Shown here: positions 39,858 through 50,468 of the stretch, piece by piece
How the letters are laid out: every line of letters starts with the position of its first letter
Numbering within the stretch: position 1 is the stretch's first letter
Assembly: GCF_000497045.1 (NCBI RefSeq)
Contig: NW_015961957.1
Location: 186,001-250,000 of the forward strand
Reading direction: 5' to 3'
DNA: 64,000 bases
DNA from: Kalmanozyma brasiliensis GHG001
Taxonomy: Eukaryota > Basidiomycota > Ustilaginomycetes > Ustilaginales
Program-made: the position numbers and the translations under genes
Notes under the pieces: generated by a model
What the model was told of the DNA's origin: nothing
The model's input: the letters and a program-made list of their open reading frames with translations, nothing else
The model's database searches: none

Positions 39858-42800
39858 ATGTCCCAACCGAAGCTCATTCTCCGGCCACCGCCGCATCGCG
39901 AATTTATCCAGGGCTACCCCGGTATCGTCGGCGCCAACGGCCGCCCTCCCGCTCACGTTGCTGGCACCGTTGAAGTCCGTCTCGGCACCAAGGGTCTCAA
40001 GGCAGCATGGCTTCGTATCGAATTGCGCAAGCTCGAAACGCTACCGGGAGGCGAAAGCTGGGGCGAGCTGATTGGTAGAGGCCCGATCGATGTGTGGGCA
40101 GCCAACAAGGAGGATGCGCACAAAGCAGAGTCGGAGAAGGGTTGGGAGCTGCTCCAGACTGCCGACTTTCCCTTCCAGATTTCGATCCCAGAGGGACTTC
40201 CTCCGAGCGCCAAACTCGAGAAGAACGCCGGCGTCGGCTATGAGCTCGTCACATCGCTCTGTGTTCGAAGCAAGAAAGGCCTGCTCAAAAAAGAGACCAC
40301 CAGCTCCATCATCCAAAACACGCATCCTCTTTGGCTCGACAAGCACGAGCTGCATTCGACATGGCCCGTCTATGCGACAACGGAGGACCACGAAGCCATT
40401 CAAGACGATATCAGGGTCAAGGTGATGCGCGATCGTACTTGCTTCGGTCCTGGCGACAACGTTGATGTTCGTATCATCCTTACCTCGGACCGTGTCTCTC
40501 CGATCAAGGTCAAGAGCATCTCGTTCTCGATACGCGAAACAATCACCTTCAAAGGTGGCGCCAAGAAGGCTTTCAGTTCCAGCAAGGCAGCATCGCAGAA
40601 GGTCGAGACATTGTCCACCAAAAGTAAGAGCCTCGGCAAGAAGGTCTACAAGGGCGACACGCACACCTTTGACCTCGCCTGCCAGATCCCACGCAATCAC
40701 ACCCTCATGACCATTCAGACGGCGAAGCATATCGAAGTCTCGTACACCTTGCGCGTGCAAGTCGAGACCGCCAAGAAGCCTATCATCATTGATCACCTGC
40801 CCATCATCGTGTCCAATTTCACAAAGACGGCCAGTGACGCTCTCATGGCCCGCATTGGATGGGTGCCTGGCCTGTCCGCCCCAGGAGAATCTCTGACCAC
40901 CGACACCTACGCCAGCGATTACGTCGAGATGCCTCCTTCCCGCCCGACGTCAACGCAGCAACCAACCATCTCACGCTCCATGTCGTTCGCAGACTCAACC
41001 TACTCCGGGAGCAGGAGCAGCTACCCTGGATATGCGGGCGGCGACCTGCGCCGACGCGACACGGTCATGACGCAAGGCACGGCCATCAGCGGACCGGGCA
41101 TGGCAGGCCGAGGCGTGCCTGGCCAAGTCTTCTCTTGGGGCCAGTATGGCTCTGCACAGCCGTTCGGCGGTGGCGGCGAAGGACCTCGTCTGGCGTTCGC
41201 AGGGCCACCGAGCATCTACGACGGCGGTGAGATGCAACCTGAAGAGTCCCGTGCCATGTTCCATTCCACCAACCGTCCTCAGAGCGGCATGGTCTTGAAC
41301 GCTGTCGTCGACCCGGTCCTCGTGCCAACTTCGTCCTATCACGGACACAGCGGAGCGGTCACGCCCATCGTGGAGGGAAGCGAAGACGGTCACGCCAATT
41401 CGAGCTTCGCTCCGTACGCTCAGCACGGACATCAAGGGCAGATGGACATGAGACGCCACTCGCACCTCCCCAACACTGCGCCTTCATCTGACTTCCATCC
41501 TGCGCCGACCGCGCGCTACTCCTTGGGTGGCGCTGCCCCTGCAGGGAATCGATACACGGCGTCCCCGGTCGACGGGCGGAGTCCTTTCGCCGAGCAGGCG
41601 CCTTCACGCGGACCGATGACGCCGGAGATCGGCACCACTCGGATTGTGCGACCCGAGCCGGTCCATCAATCGATTCCTTCGCAGTTGCAGCCGGGTCCAG
41701 CGGCTGCTCGCGGCAGCTCAGGCTCCGAGTTGAACGGCGCCATGACCTCCGCGGAAGCTGAGAAGCAGCAGCTGTACGAGCGAGCCCGACAGCAGGCGGA
41801 ACGAAATCAGCGCCGCGCTGACGAGCGTCGTGCGCTTCACCAGGGCGTAGCAAGCCCGGTCCGCGTCGCCTCTCCCCTCGCCGCTGCCGACAGAGATCGA
41901 CCCTTCAGCATGTCCAACATCGCATCGTCCAGTGCAACTCCCTCAGCCGCGCCAACGCCACTCACGGCAGAGCAGGAAAAGATGCGACTCTTCGAACGCG
42001 CCCGTGCCGAAGCCGAGCAATATCAGAGCTCCTACACGGACGGTAGCGCTTTCGGGTCCTCCAGCGGCGGTGCCGGCAGCTCAAGCGCAGCCGGCCCTAG
42101 CGCGCCGCCACAGCCAGTCCAAAGCACGGCCCAGAACCCGATGGTTTCCGGCCGCGCTGCGCCCTATCCGTCGTACATGACGGCGGAAGAAGAGAAGCGG
42201 CAGCTGTACGAGCGGGCCAAAGCCGAAGCGGATGCGTATCAGCGAGGCGAGGGGTCTTCCGCCACCATCTCTGGGCCCAGCAGCGCCGCACAGCCCGTCT
42301 CAATGCATCAGCAGGCGGCGTCGCTGAGCAACGGCAATTCGGACATCCCCGGGGCCTTCCCGAAGGCCACAACAGTCGTTGCGAGCGGCTCCTCCTCGGC
42401 AGCGGGTCCATCATCGTCCATCGTCCCCCCCGCCACCACCACCGCCGCGGTGAGCGAAAAAGAGCAGCTGCGCCGATACTACGAAGCGCAGTCGGCGGTC
42501 AACGCACGCCTCTCTGCGCAGACGCCACCCGTACACACGCCCGAAGTGGCGTCGGCCGTGCACCACGCCACGCCGCATCAGCCGGCAGATACGGTCCCCA
42601 CGCCACCGGCGAGCTCCACCCCGCGTCCAGCGTTCTTCGCCCAGTCGTACCTCACCGAGGCCGAGCAGCAGAGTGCCGAGGAGAAGGAGCGGTTGGCGTC
42701 GCACTATGCGAAGAAGACGGCGAGGGCGCAGGCGCGGTCTGCTGCGGCATCGTCGGCCGTGGCGGCGACAACTTCGACGGGGACGGCAGGTGGAGCGGGG

Positions 42801-43190
42801 CCAGCGGTGGGGGAGAAAGCCCAATTGGCCGCGTACTACGCTGCGAGGGATGCGATGGAGCACAACCTCGCTACGCAGGCGTCCATGGCGGGATCGTCGT
42901 CCGCGACCAACGGTACAGCTGCCAACGGAAGCGCGGTCAAACCATCCGAATCATCCTCGTCGACAAACGGCGCCCCAGCAACAATCAGCAGCACGTTCCG
43001 CAACAGCACAAACGGAACCTACCACAGCAGCGCAGACCAGTGGAGGCCCAAGTACAACTCGCTCTACGACGACGACGATGGCGACGATAGCAAGGCGGGT
43101 GCGGCTGCAGCCCCACCGCCGTTGCCACCCAAGATTCCCATCGGCTCCGGCTTCACCCATCGGTCCACCGCTAGCACCGGCTGGAGCTGA
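39858..43190 (+). CDS. arrestin-domain protein with repeated coiled tail
   Basis: 1110 aa, single exon. Residues 1 to about 345 form an arrestin N and C fold: strand-rich blocks such as AHVAGTVEVRLGTKGLKAAW and a second half with VDVRIILTSDRVSPIKVKSISF, ending IDHLPIIVSNF. This matches fungal alpha-arrestins, which bind Rsp5/Nedd4 ligases and direct plasma-membrane transporters to endocytosis. I see no classic PPxY motif in the tail. The remaining 760 residues are Ser/Ala/Pro/Gly-rich but contain six copies of a charged helical unit (about residues 635, 705, 777, 866, 940 and 985) of the form E-K-x-x-L-Y-E-R-A-x-A-x-A. A Pro-rich stretch (PPPLPPK) near the end could bind SH3 domains. Confidence 0.85.
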   Translation: MSQPKLILRPPPHREFIQGYPGIVGANGRPPAHVAGTVEVRLGTKGLKAAWLRIELRKLETLPGGESWGELIGRGPIDVWAANKEDAHKAESEKGWELLQTADFPFQISIPEGLPPSAKLEKNAGVGYELVTSLCVRSKKGLLKKETTSSIIQNTHPLWLDKHELHSTWPVYATTEDHEAIQDDIRVKVMRDRTCFGPGDNVDVRIILTSDRVSPIKVKSISFSIRETITFKGGAKKAFSSSKAASQKVETLSTKSKSLGKKVYKGDTHTFDLACQIPRNHTLMTIQTAKHIEVSYTLRVQVETAKKPIIIDHLPIIVSNFTKTASDALMARIGWVPGLSAPGESLTTDTYASDYVEMPPSRPTSTQQPTISRSMSFADSTYSGSRSSYPGYAGGDLRRRDTVMTQGTAISGPGMAGRGVPGQVFSWGQYGSAQPFGGGGEGPRLAFAGPPSIYDGGEMQPEESRAMFHSTNRPQSGMVLNAVVDPVLVPTSSYHGHSGAVTPIVEGSEDGHANSSFAPYAQHGHQGQMDMRRHSHLPNTAPSSDFHPAPTARYSLGGAAPAGNRYTASPVDGRSPFAEQAPSRGPMTPEIGTTRIVRPEPVHQSIPSQLQPGPAAARGSSGSELNGAMTSAEAEKQQLYERARQQAERNQRRADERRALHQGVASPVRVASPLAAADRDRPFSMSNIASSSATPSAAPTPLTAEQEKMRLFERARAEAEQYQSSYTDGSAFGSSSGGAGSSSAAGPSAPPQPVQSTAQNPMVSGRAAPYPSYMTAEEEKRQLYERAKAEADAYQRGEGSSATISGPSSAAQPVSMHQQAASLSNGNSDIPGAFPKATTVVASGSSSAAGPSSSIVPPATTTAAVSEKEQLRRYYEAQSAVNARLSAQTPPVHTPEVASAVHHATPHQPADTVPTPPASSTPRPAFFAQSYLTEAEQQSAEEKERLASHYAKKTARAQARSAAASSAVAATTSTGTAGGAGPAVGEKAQLAAYYAARDAMEHNLATQASMAGSSSATNGTAANGSAVKPSESSSSTNGAPATISSTFRNSTNGTYHSSADQWRPKYNSLYDDDDGDDSKAGAAAAPPPLPPKIPIGSGFTHRSTASTGWS
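41751..42865 (+). repeat. six in-frame copies of a helical coding repeat
   Basis: Within the arrestin-family tail. The units begin EKQQLYERARQQAE, EKMRLFERARAEAE, EKRQLYERAKAEAD, EKEQLRRYYEAQSA, EKERLASHYAKKTA and EKAQLAAYYAARDA. The first three are the most alike; spacing is 45-90 residues with low-complexity linkers. Confidence 0.8.
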
Positions 43191-43218
43191 GTGCTTTGTT
43201 TTTGCAACGTCAATGATA

Positions 43219-43232
43219 CCCCCCCCCCCCCC
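43219..43232 (+). repeat. poly-C run at the assembly gap
   Basis: Fourteen consecutive C directly before the run of N, probably the cause of the gap. Confidence 0.9.
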
Positions 43233-43265
43233 NNNNNNNNNNNNNNNNNNNNNNNNNNNNNNNNN
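43233..43265. other. assembly gap (33 N)
   Basis: 33 undetermined bases in the convergent intergenic region between arrestin and Ypd1 genes (43191-43429). No coding sequence is interrupted. The true length is unknown. Confidence 0.98.
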
Positions 43266-43429
43266 GTGTAAAGACGTGCTGCGCGTGATTGATCAGACGT
43301 GATGGTGTCACCAACGCGGTCGAGGGAGCGCATCACACCTCAGAGTTTCGACTTCGAGCATTCTCTCGCCGGCGCAATATGAGAAGCATGGAAGTTGATT
43401 AGATCAGAATCGTATACGTTGGCAAACAC

Positions 43430-44056
43430 CTAGGCGGACGCCTCCGCCTTCTCCGTCGTGGGAGGATCCGCTTTCGCCTCGGTCTCTGCTGGTGTCGCCT
43501 CCTCCTCATCCTCGCCCTCATCCTCCTCATCATAGAACGCCTTCAACGCCTTGGCCGCCTCCTTGTACTGAACCTTGACGTCTGTCAACGTAACAGTGAG
43601 TTTCTCGAGCGCCTCCTCTTCAGTCAACTTGCTGACGCCGTCCTCGCCGTGACACTTGCCGTAGTGCTGCATGTGCTCGCAGTGGTCCCTCACTTTGATC
43701 ACGCCCACCGCCGCGCTGGAACCCTTCAAAAAGTGACCCAGCGTCGAGAGTTCGGTGAGGTTTTTGGTGGACAAGGCGGCATCCATCTCTTTAAACGTCG
43801 TGACCGCCTGATCGAAGTAGTTCCAGACGATGGATTTGGAGAACTCCCGATCGTCCTCGTCGTCCATCTCGAGGAGTTGGCTGAAGATGTCCATGTCGAT
43901 GATGGTGGGTGAGAGGTCGCCGGCTGAACCGCTGGCCGCGTCCGCGCCCTGGATGGTGACAAGGGGAGGTGCAGGCAGGTGTGATTTGAGCGGAATGGCG
44001 TGCGGTGGTGCAGTAGGCGTGGACGGCACAGGTGGTGTGATGAGCGGTGCAGACAT
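43430..44056 (-). CDS. ypd1: Ypd1-type histidine phosphotransfer protein
   Basis: 208 aa. The ATG at 44056 (MSAPLITPPVPST) is chosen; the frame is open further upstream but that part reads like leader sequence. After a Pro-rich N-terminal extension (1-45) comes a four-helix HPt domain with phospho-acceptor His108 in TLGHFLKGSSAAVG, and the partner block VRDHCEHMQHYGK. The C-terminus is acidic and low complexity (DEEDEGEDEEEATP). Ypd1 carries phosphate from hybrid histidine kinases to response regulators of Ssk1 and Skn7 type, linking osmotic, oxidative and light input to the stress MAP kinase. The phytochrome in this window is a plausible donor. Both terminal extensions are longer than in yeast Ypd1. 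Confidence 0.93.
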   Translation of the reverse strand: MSAPLITPPVPSTPTAPPHAIPLKSHLPAPPLVTIQGADAASGSAGDLSPTIIDMDIFSQLLEMDDEDDREFSKSIVWNYFDQAVTTFKEMDAALSTKNLTELSTLGHFLKGSSAAVGVIKVRDHCEHMQHYGKCHGEDGVSKLTEEEALEKLTVTLTDVKVQYKEAAKALKAFYDEEDEGEDEEEATPAETEAKADPPTTEKAEASA

Positions 44057-46858
44057 GATGCAGCAGATGAGTGCAGAGAGGATTTCGTGAAAAGTAGTTC
44101 GGTTGATGATGTTGCGTGAGAGGACGTGGTAGCGATGATGATCGATCGTCGTCGGAAGTTTGAAGGATGAGATGGACCGGAGACGCGCGAGGAAAGTGGA
44201 AGGCAAGAAGAAGGAAGTGGCAAGGTCAATACAACGACTCGTCGGAAGACTCAGGGCTGCTGGACAAAGGGAAGGTGGCAGTGAACCGCAATGAGGCTCC
44301 TTTCGAAATGAAGCTCGCAATGACAGAATCGCGCAGCCGCGCGAACCTTGTCGTCTGCCACTTCATCAGACAGCCGGGGCTGCCCGCCATTAGGGTACAC
44401 ATTGTGCCGAGAGCGCCTCAGACGGCCCGATGAACTGTAACGTTCTTTGCTGCGGATGACAGACCGTGGGAAAGGCTCGGCATTTCCCAAGTAACGCCAC
44501 CGAAGCGTCGGTATGTGCCGTGAGCATCCACGGCTGATCCATCGAGGCCCTCTGAACCCTGCGTGGTTGTCAGGCTGCAGATGCAGCAGGTGCAGATGAC
44601 CCACTCGGCTGCAGCGGATGGTGGGAAAGAGGGGAATCGAACTTACAGCTTCACTTGACATGATGTGTTTCTATGATGCGAGGGAGTCGGAGAAAGCGAG
44701 ACTTGTGATGCGTGAGACCGTCGAGCCGATGCCTTTGAGGTACGAATCCGAGCTTCTTAGCTTTGCTCTTGCTGGCAGATTGGAAAGATCGATGCAGACG
44801 CTGTTGTGGTTCTGAATGATAACAGCTGGTGTGCTGAGATGGACCGCGAGATGGTCGTCCTGGGTCCCTCTGTGGCTTAAGCCCGGTCTTCGCTTCTTGA
44901 ATATACGGTCGATCGGATACGTTCTTGCGACCTACAGTAGAGATTCGAGAGATCGAATTGTGTTGGCTGTGCAACGAGTCGACGAGGATGCTTGCTGCGT
45001 AGGCGGCGGTTCTAGATGGATGATGTTCGAGTTAAGTCGGTCGATGGCCGCGAGACGATGTTGAGAAAGAGAGAGAAGGAATATGTCGTCGGAAGCGATT
45101 AGAGCGTTCTCTGTTTGAGGGGATGAGCTGTGCGTGTGTGTCTGCTGGAAAGTGAGCTCTGATTTTACGCTTGGGATTTGCATCAGGCTCTCAATTGTTC
45201 ACTCAGCCAGCTAGTCAGTTCGGTCGCTCATCCGCGTCACATCCGTCATGGAGCGTGTGACCTCACACAGGGAATCTCCCTTTCTGCTTTCTTTCGTCAC
45301 TCCTCCTGCTGTCTTTCTACTTTGGATAATTATTTTTTCCGACGTGGTTTCGATTTCATGGAAGGCTCTCTCTCACCCTGCGGCCTTACGACGAGCTGCT
45401 GCCTGACCTTTCCGCAAGCAGCGTCCTCGCTATCGACTGTTCCGATTCCTTTCCTCAGGTTGGGTTGGGAACCGTATCGGTCACTCTCCCCTTCGCAAGC
45501 AAAGCAAGGCCACAGACCGCATGATTCGGGAGCCTTCGACCCGACGGAACGGCCTATGCAACGCATTCGAGCTCAGTGCAAACTTCGATTCGGCCAAAAG
45601 CGAGACCAACCGCGGCATATCTCGCTGCGTGACAAGACTCTAACCGTTCGTTCCTTGCAAAAATGACGTGGGGCATGCCACGAGGCAAATGCTAGCTTGC
45701 TCCTGCACTCAACGCTTCTCCTTCGTGTTTCCTCCCGAAACAAGATTTGGACCCTCCGTTTCGCTAGACCGAAAGCAGCCCGTTCCCGCTCTCTCTCTCC
45801 GACCGTGCTCGCTCTCTGCATCTCGAGCTCATCGAGTTTGCGGCTTGCTTCGGCTAATGACGTGCTCTCCGCATTCATGCCTTGTAATCTAGGCGAGATG
45901 AGGAGGGCCTCGGTGACAGAGTCGACGTGAGATTTGATGGAAAGGAAACAAGTCTGCGTGGCCCCCGCCTTTCGCAGTCGATGACACCCGGCATGGTGCA
46001 TGAAAGGGACCTGTCTTGACGCCCGGGGTTCGGCTAGAGTGATAGCTACTGATGAGGCGCTGCCATAAGGGCTGAGAAAAGCTTGATTGCGTTCCTTTTG
46101 CTCGTTTGTTTCAGTCAATACTTGCTGGTCACGAGGCCCGTTCAGACGCTGCGCCATCTCTGGAGGTCTTCACCGGTCTTGTTCCCGTGGACAGCTGCAG
46201 CCCTCATTTGCCAGCAGCGAAATGCGCGCCTCGGCGTTGAGAGACGCAACCGTCAGTCTTTGACATCGCAATGCACGTCGAGCAAGCTCTTCCTCCCGCT
46301 GGTCTCTCTCTGACCCATGCCACATGGCTTCGTGCTCCCGCATGGAGTGCCCAAGCTTCACTACAGTCCCAGCGTTGCCCAGAAGCTCTTGCACATTCAA
46401 GTGGGCTGGTGTACCGTACTGAGACCTCGTGGCATTGGCGCATCCTACCGACCCATTCTCTGTCAGTTCAGCCCGGGCAGCTCGAGCCTCGTGGCACACC
46501 AAGGCCTCTATCGCGCATCAATGAAATTGGCTCCCGTTGTCGCCTGTAGATCGTGATTGGCAGGGTCTTTTGCAGGCCGAGGCGGTCGCTCGGTGTTTAT
46601 CCCGATCCGCCGCACTTCCGGTCCGCCTCATCTTCATCGCACACATCTCTACCAAATCTGTTGACGGGTGGCGTATTTTAGGTCGAGCTCGCAATTGAGG
46701 ATATTACATTGTTAGCAGAGGCGACGCAAGGTGCACAGGATCTCGCGGCTCCCCTGGCTGAGATTCCAATACCGGAAGCAAGAGGCATCATCGTCATTCA
46801 CCTCATCGGGGTGCTAGGCGGCGATGATGCTTGAAAATGTGACCGATGCCGACTACGC
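44057..46858. other. intergenic between ypd1 and porin
   Basis: 2.8 kb covering the ypd1 promoter and leader and the porin 3' flank. The largest frame (45573-46157, minus, 194 codons) has no recognisable domain. I see no gene. Confidence 0.55.
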
Positions 46859-47881
46859 TTAGGCCTCGAAGGTGACCGAAGCGCCGAGCTTGTGGGCGTT
46901 GGCAGAGTTCTGCGAGTCGCTGAGCTTGACAGTGTCAAGAGCAAGACCGAACGAGGCCTTGACACCGGGTCGGAGAGCCTGGGTGTAGCCGAGGCAGAGG
47001 ATACCAGCGTTGTTGATCTTGGCCTTGACGAAAGCGGCGTTGTCGAGGTAGGTCTTGGTACCGACCTCGAGGTTGACGTTCGAGTTGGGGCTCTTCGAGT
47101 CGTAGGTGGCACGGGCACCGGCCTCGGTGTCAGCGTTGACGCGGTGGTAGTAGCTGGCCGAGTAGGTCGAGAGGTTGCCGAGACCGTGGAAGGTGACGGC
47201 GTAGTCGGGGGCGTGGAAGCCAGCGCCGAGGTTGTATCGGCTCAGCTTGCCCTCCTTGACGTCGTAGCTAGCCTCAGCACCGGCAAGGAAGCCGTCACGG
47301 CCGAGAACAGCGTCAGCGGTGAAGGTGGGGCCCTTGAAGAGGTCAAGGTGCTGACGGGTGTGCAGACCGGGCTGCTTGTAGGTGGAAGCAAAGAGAGCGT
47401 TCTTGGTCTGCTTCTCGGGGACAAGCGTGGAAACGAGCTCGAGCTTGAGACCCTTGGCGATGTGGTTCTCGAGCTCAATGTGGTTGCGGAGAACGTTGGC
47501 GGTGGACCAAGCCTGGGTGAAGGTGACGCCGTTCTTGCGGTCCTCCCACTTGGCCTCGAGGTCGCCGTTGATGGCCTGCGACTTGGAGTCGCGGATGCCG
47601 AGAACGCGGAAGGTGACTCCGTTGGGGGTCCTGGTCTTGACCTCGAGCGAGTTGCCGTGGATGGGGTAGTCCTTGGAAAGGAGGTCGTTGGCGGCCTTGC
47701 CTGTGAGTCATCGAGAAGCGTTGTAAATCAAAGTGAAGGAACGCGTGTAGCACATTGCATTTGGTGACAGAAAAGGGCAAGTCAGCGGGCGTTTCTGGCA
47801 AGTCAAGGTAAATTGCTTCGACGTCCACTTACCAAGGTCCTTCCACGAAGGGGGAACGGGCTGAGAGATGACGGGAGCCAT
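46859..47881 (-). CDS. por1: mitochondrial outer-membrane porin (VDAC)
   Basis: Two exons, 47833-47881 and 46859-47700, with a 132-nt intron (GTAAGT...CAG, phase 1), giving 296 aa. It starts MAPVISQPVPPSWKDLGKAA, the amphipathic N-terminal helix of porins, and continues as alternating beta strands such as GVTFRVLGIRDSK, LELVSTLVPEK and KTYLDNAAFVKAKIN. The end matches the eukaryotic porin signature (INNAGILCLGYTQALRPGVK) and finishes GASVTFEA. The length is normal for a 19-strand VDAC. It passes metabolites and ATP/ADP across the outer membrane. Codon use is strongly biased to C-ending codons, consistent with high expression. Confidence 0.95.
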
Positions 47882-50009
47882 GTTGCTGTTCGCGATGGCG
47901 CAGAGGAGAGCGGAAGCGCAATGAAAGGAGGAGGGCTAGATGTCAGTCTACAAATTCGCTTGACGTTGTCGGTCATCGGCAGTCAACGCTATAAGGAGCC
48001 ATCGCTGCTTTGCGCAAGATGCTCGAGTGTCCGTGTGCACAGTTTTCGAGGGCGGTAGAGCGCCGTGTCGAGGTGGATTGTCGATGCGAGCGAGATTGGC
48101 GTTGCAAATACACTTACACTATGAAAGGATCGATCGACGGAAAAGACGTGATACGACGAGGATGATAGGAGATGGTGGAGTAGAAGAGGAAACAAAAAGG
48201 GTGGAGGATGGCAGCTGTCTCTGGCTCAGCGTCGGTGTGTTGCTCTGGTTGGTTGATCGCTCGGCTGGCCGTTTGGTTGACCGTGCGACGGATTTTGACT
48301 GGCTTCAGTGCCTCTCTTCTTGTTGTTGGGCCTTTTCCTCTCTTTTTCGGCCGCTAACGGGTCAGGCTGGCTGAGCCGTGAAGCAATCGGAATTGCAGGA
48401 GAGAGACGCGGCCAGCACGCTCCTTTTCACAGAGCATCGCGTCAGTCACCACAGGCGATGCGGTCATGTTGCGCTCACAAGGCGAGCTCCTTCAGCTGCG
48501 ATCTTGCTTGTGACCAGGGAAGCCTTTCTTCTTGGACTCCGAGGAATACGGCGGAACGTCTTCTCCTACTCGCGTTCATGAGAAGCTGATTCACTCAAAG
48601 TCCTCAGAGTCCTTTCCTTCAAGAGACCTTACCGCGACCGGATGGAGCGGCCCTCCGGATCACTCTCGCTTGCGGTGAGCTCTATCCTGTCTGTGTCCGT
48701 ACCGCTCCACGCGTACATTCGGGTGGATTTGATGTCGATCGCCAAGTGTCACGAGCAACTCCGCCACGACTCCGGTGTTGGCGAGTGCCGACCGGTCGCA
48801 TCTTTCAGAAGAGCTTGCCGCTGATTGTGGACCGAGTTGAGTTAACCAGCAGACCCTGGCATCCCTGAAGATCAAGATGAAGAGGAGATCCTCACGACGT
48901 TGAACCACGGCGCCCTCTTACCGCGCAGCAAAAGCGACGCATTTCAGATCGTGGAAGCCTGCCTCTTGTTGGTTGCCTCGGATGCAGCACGTGCGTCACC
49001 CGGCATCTTTTTGGATGACCCTGGCTGTTACATCGCGCCATACCTGTCGAGCTCTGACCGCACAACGGCGCACAGAAGTGCCAGGCGTAAGGGTCTAGTG
49101 CGAATCTAAGGAAATCTGTCTAACTCAACTTCGTCGCGCTGAATACAAGTGTTGTATTCAAATTACGATGTTGTTCCACACGTCCGTGCGCGTGCCTTTT
49201 GGCCCTGTTGCTGCTGCTGTTTCGATGCGGGCACAATCGAAGGACGCTCTACCTCTTCGCTTTGGCCTGCAACCCAGTAGTGTTCGGGTTGTTTGTATGA
49301 AGTGCGCTGCCAAGGAGGTGCTGAGAAGCAGCATGGTCAGAGCAAGAGCCAGGTCACAAGCGCGGAAAGGTGTCAGGTGGCCGGCAAGCAGCAGGCTCGG
49401 TTTCAGCTTCAGCCTTGTCTCCAACCGAGCTGCCTAGCCTCTTTCCCTCGGCCTGAGGGCTGAGGGGAAACCACCTGTCAAAGTGAACGGCGAGTGTGTG
49501 ACTGTGTACCGCACAATCACAAAGTGGCATGCACGGCTGCCTCTCCTCTCTAAAGTCACGCGGCCCACAACGACAGCCACAAACTTAAGCTCGCTCTGCT
49601 ACTGCCGAAGTGCTGTGCTAGCTGTCAGTCTCAAATTGCAACGTGTGTCAGTTTGCTGCTCGGGCTCCTTCTGGATGCGCTTGGTGAACCCTGAGAAAGG
49701 CCAAAAAGCCAAATTTGGACGGCTTCGTCTCGCTGCTTGATCGTCTCCTCCTTCCATCGCACCTCGCCATCACTATCGTTTCATCAATTAGCCACGTCAC
49801 CGTCATCATCCTCTTCGACATCGCCTAGCACCGTCGTCAACCTCACCACAGGCTCTGCCGCTCACTCATATATCTCTCCGAGCACTCCAGCTGGCAAGTC
49901 GTGCGTTTCTTGAATAACGCCGTCTTTCACATCTCAGACCCCATCGGACTCAGCCTCGCGAACGAGCGAGTCACCGCCTTTTCCTCACCCATTCCTGCTC
50001 GCCCACAAA
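47882..50009. other. divergent promoter region of porin and Igo1 genes
   Basis: 2.1 kb without a supportable gene. The 200 bases before the Igo1 ATG are CT-rich on plus. Small frames on both strands (for example 49158-49424) have no features. Confidence 0.55.
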
Positions 50010-50468
50010 ATGATCCCCGCCCAGCGAAACAAGGTCGACATCTCGTCACTGAACGAAGAGGAGCAAAAGCTCTTCCGCCTCTACGGCAAGCTCCCCAAGA
50101 AGGATCTGCTCCAGAACAAGCTCAAGGAGCGCAAGTACTTTGACTCGGGCGACTATGCTCTCTCCAAGGCCGGCAAGGCGCCGCAGCAGTCGGTCGGTAC
50201 CGCCATCCCCAACCCAGAGATGATCCCTCACGCTTCCACCGTCACCTCGCCTGGTGTCAACGCCGTTTCGCCCACCGGTTCGTTGCCTGGCCAACAAGGT
50301 ACACCTCAGTCCGGCCCGGTCAACGTGCCTGGGGCTGCTAGCCTTACGTCGCGCCCGCAGGTCAGCGCTTTCCCCATCAGCGGAGCTGGCTCCAGCCCTG
50401 GTAAGGAGAGCAGCTCGCTCGGACGTGAGGAGCACGTCGTCAACGCCGACGACGCCATGCAGGACTAA
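50010..50468 (+). CDS. igo1: endosulfine/Igo1-family PP2A inhibitor
   Basis: 152 aa, single exon. The endosulfine core is complete: NKVDISSLNEEEQKLFRLYG, KDLLQNKLKERKYF and the defining FDSGDYALSKAG with Ser46, the site phosphorylated by Greatwall/Rim15 kinases. Phosphorylated endosulfines bind and inhibit PP2A-B55, which drives mitotic entry in animals and entry into quiescence and mRNA protection in yeasts. The C-terminal half is Pro/Gly/Ser-rich and disordered, as usual. Length is typical of the fungal family. Confidence 0.95.
   Translation: MIPAQRNKVDISSLNEEEQKLFRLYGKLPKKDLLQNKLKERKYFDSGDYALSKAGKAPQQSVGTAIPNPEMIPHASTVTSPGVNAVSPTGSLPGQQGTPQSGPVNVPGAASLTSRPQVSAFPISGAGSSPGKESSSLGREEHVVNADDAMQD

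Noticed and set aside
45573..46157. 194-codon minus-strand frame
   Set aside because: Low-complexity Arg/Glu/Ser composition and no conserved pattern.
46892..47767. 291-codon Val/Gly-rich plus-strand frame
   Set aside because: Exact antisense of the porin coding exon, whose C-ending codons leave this frame free of stops.
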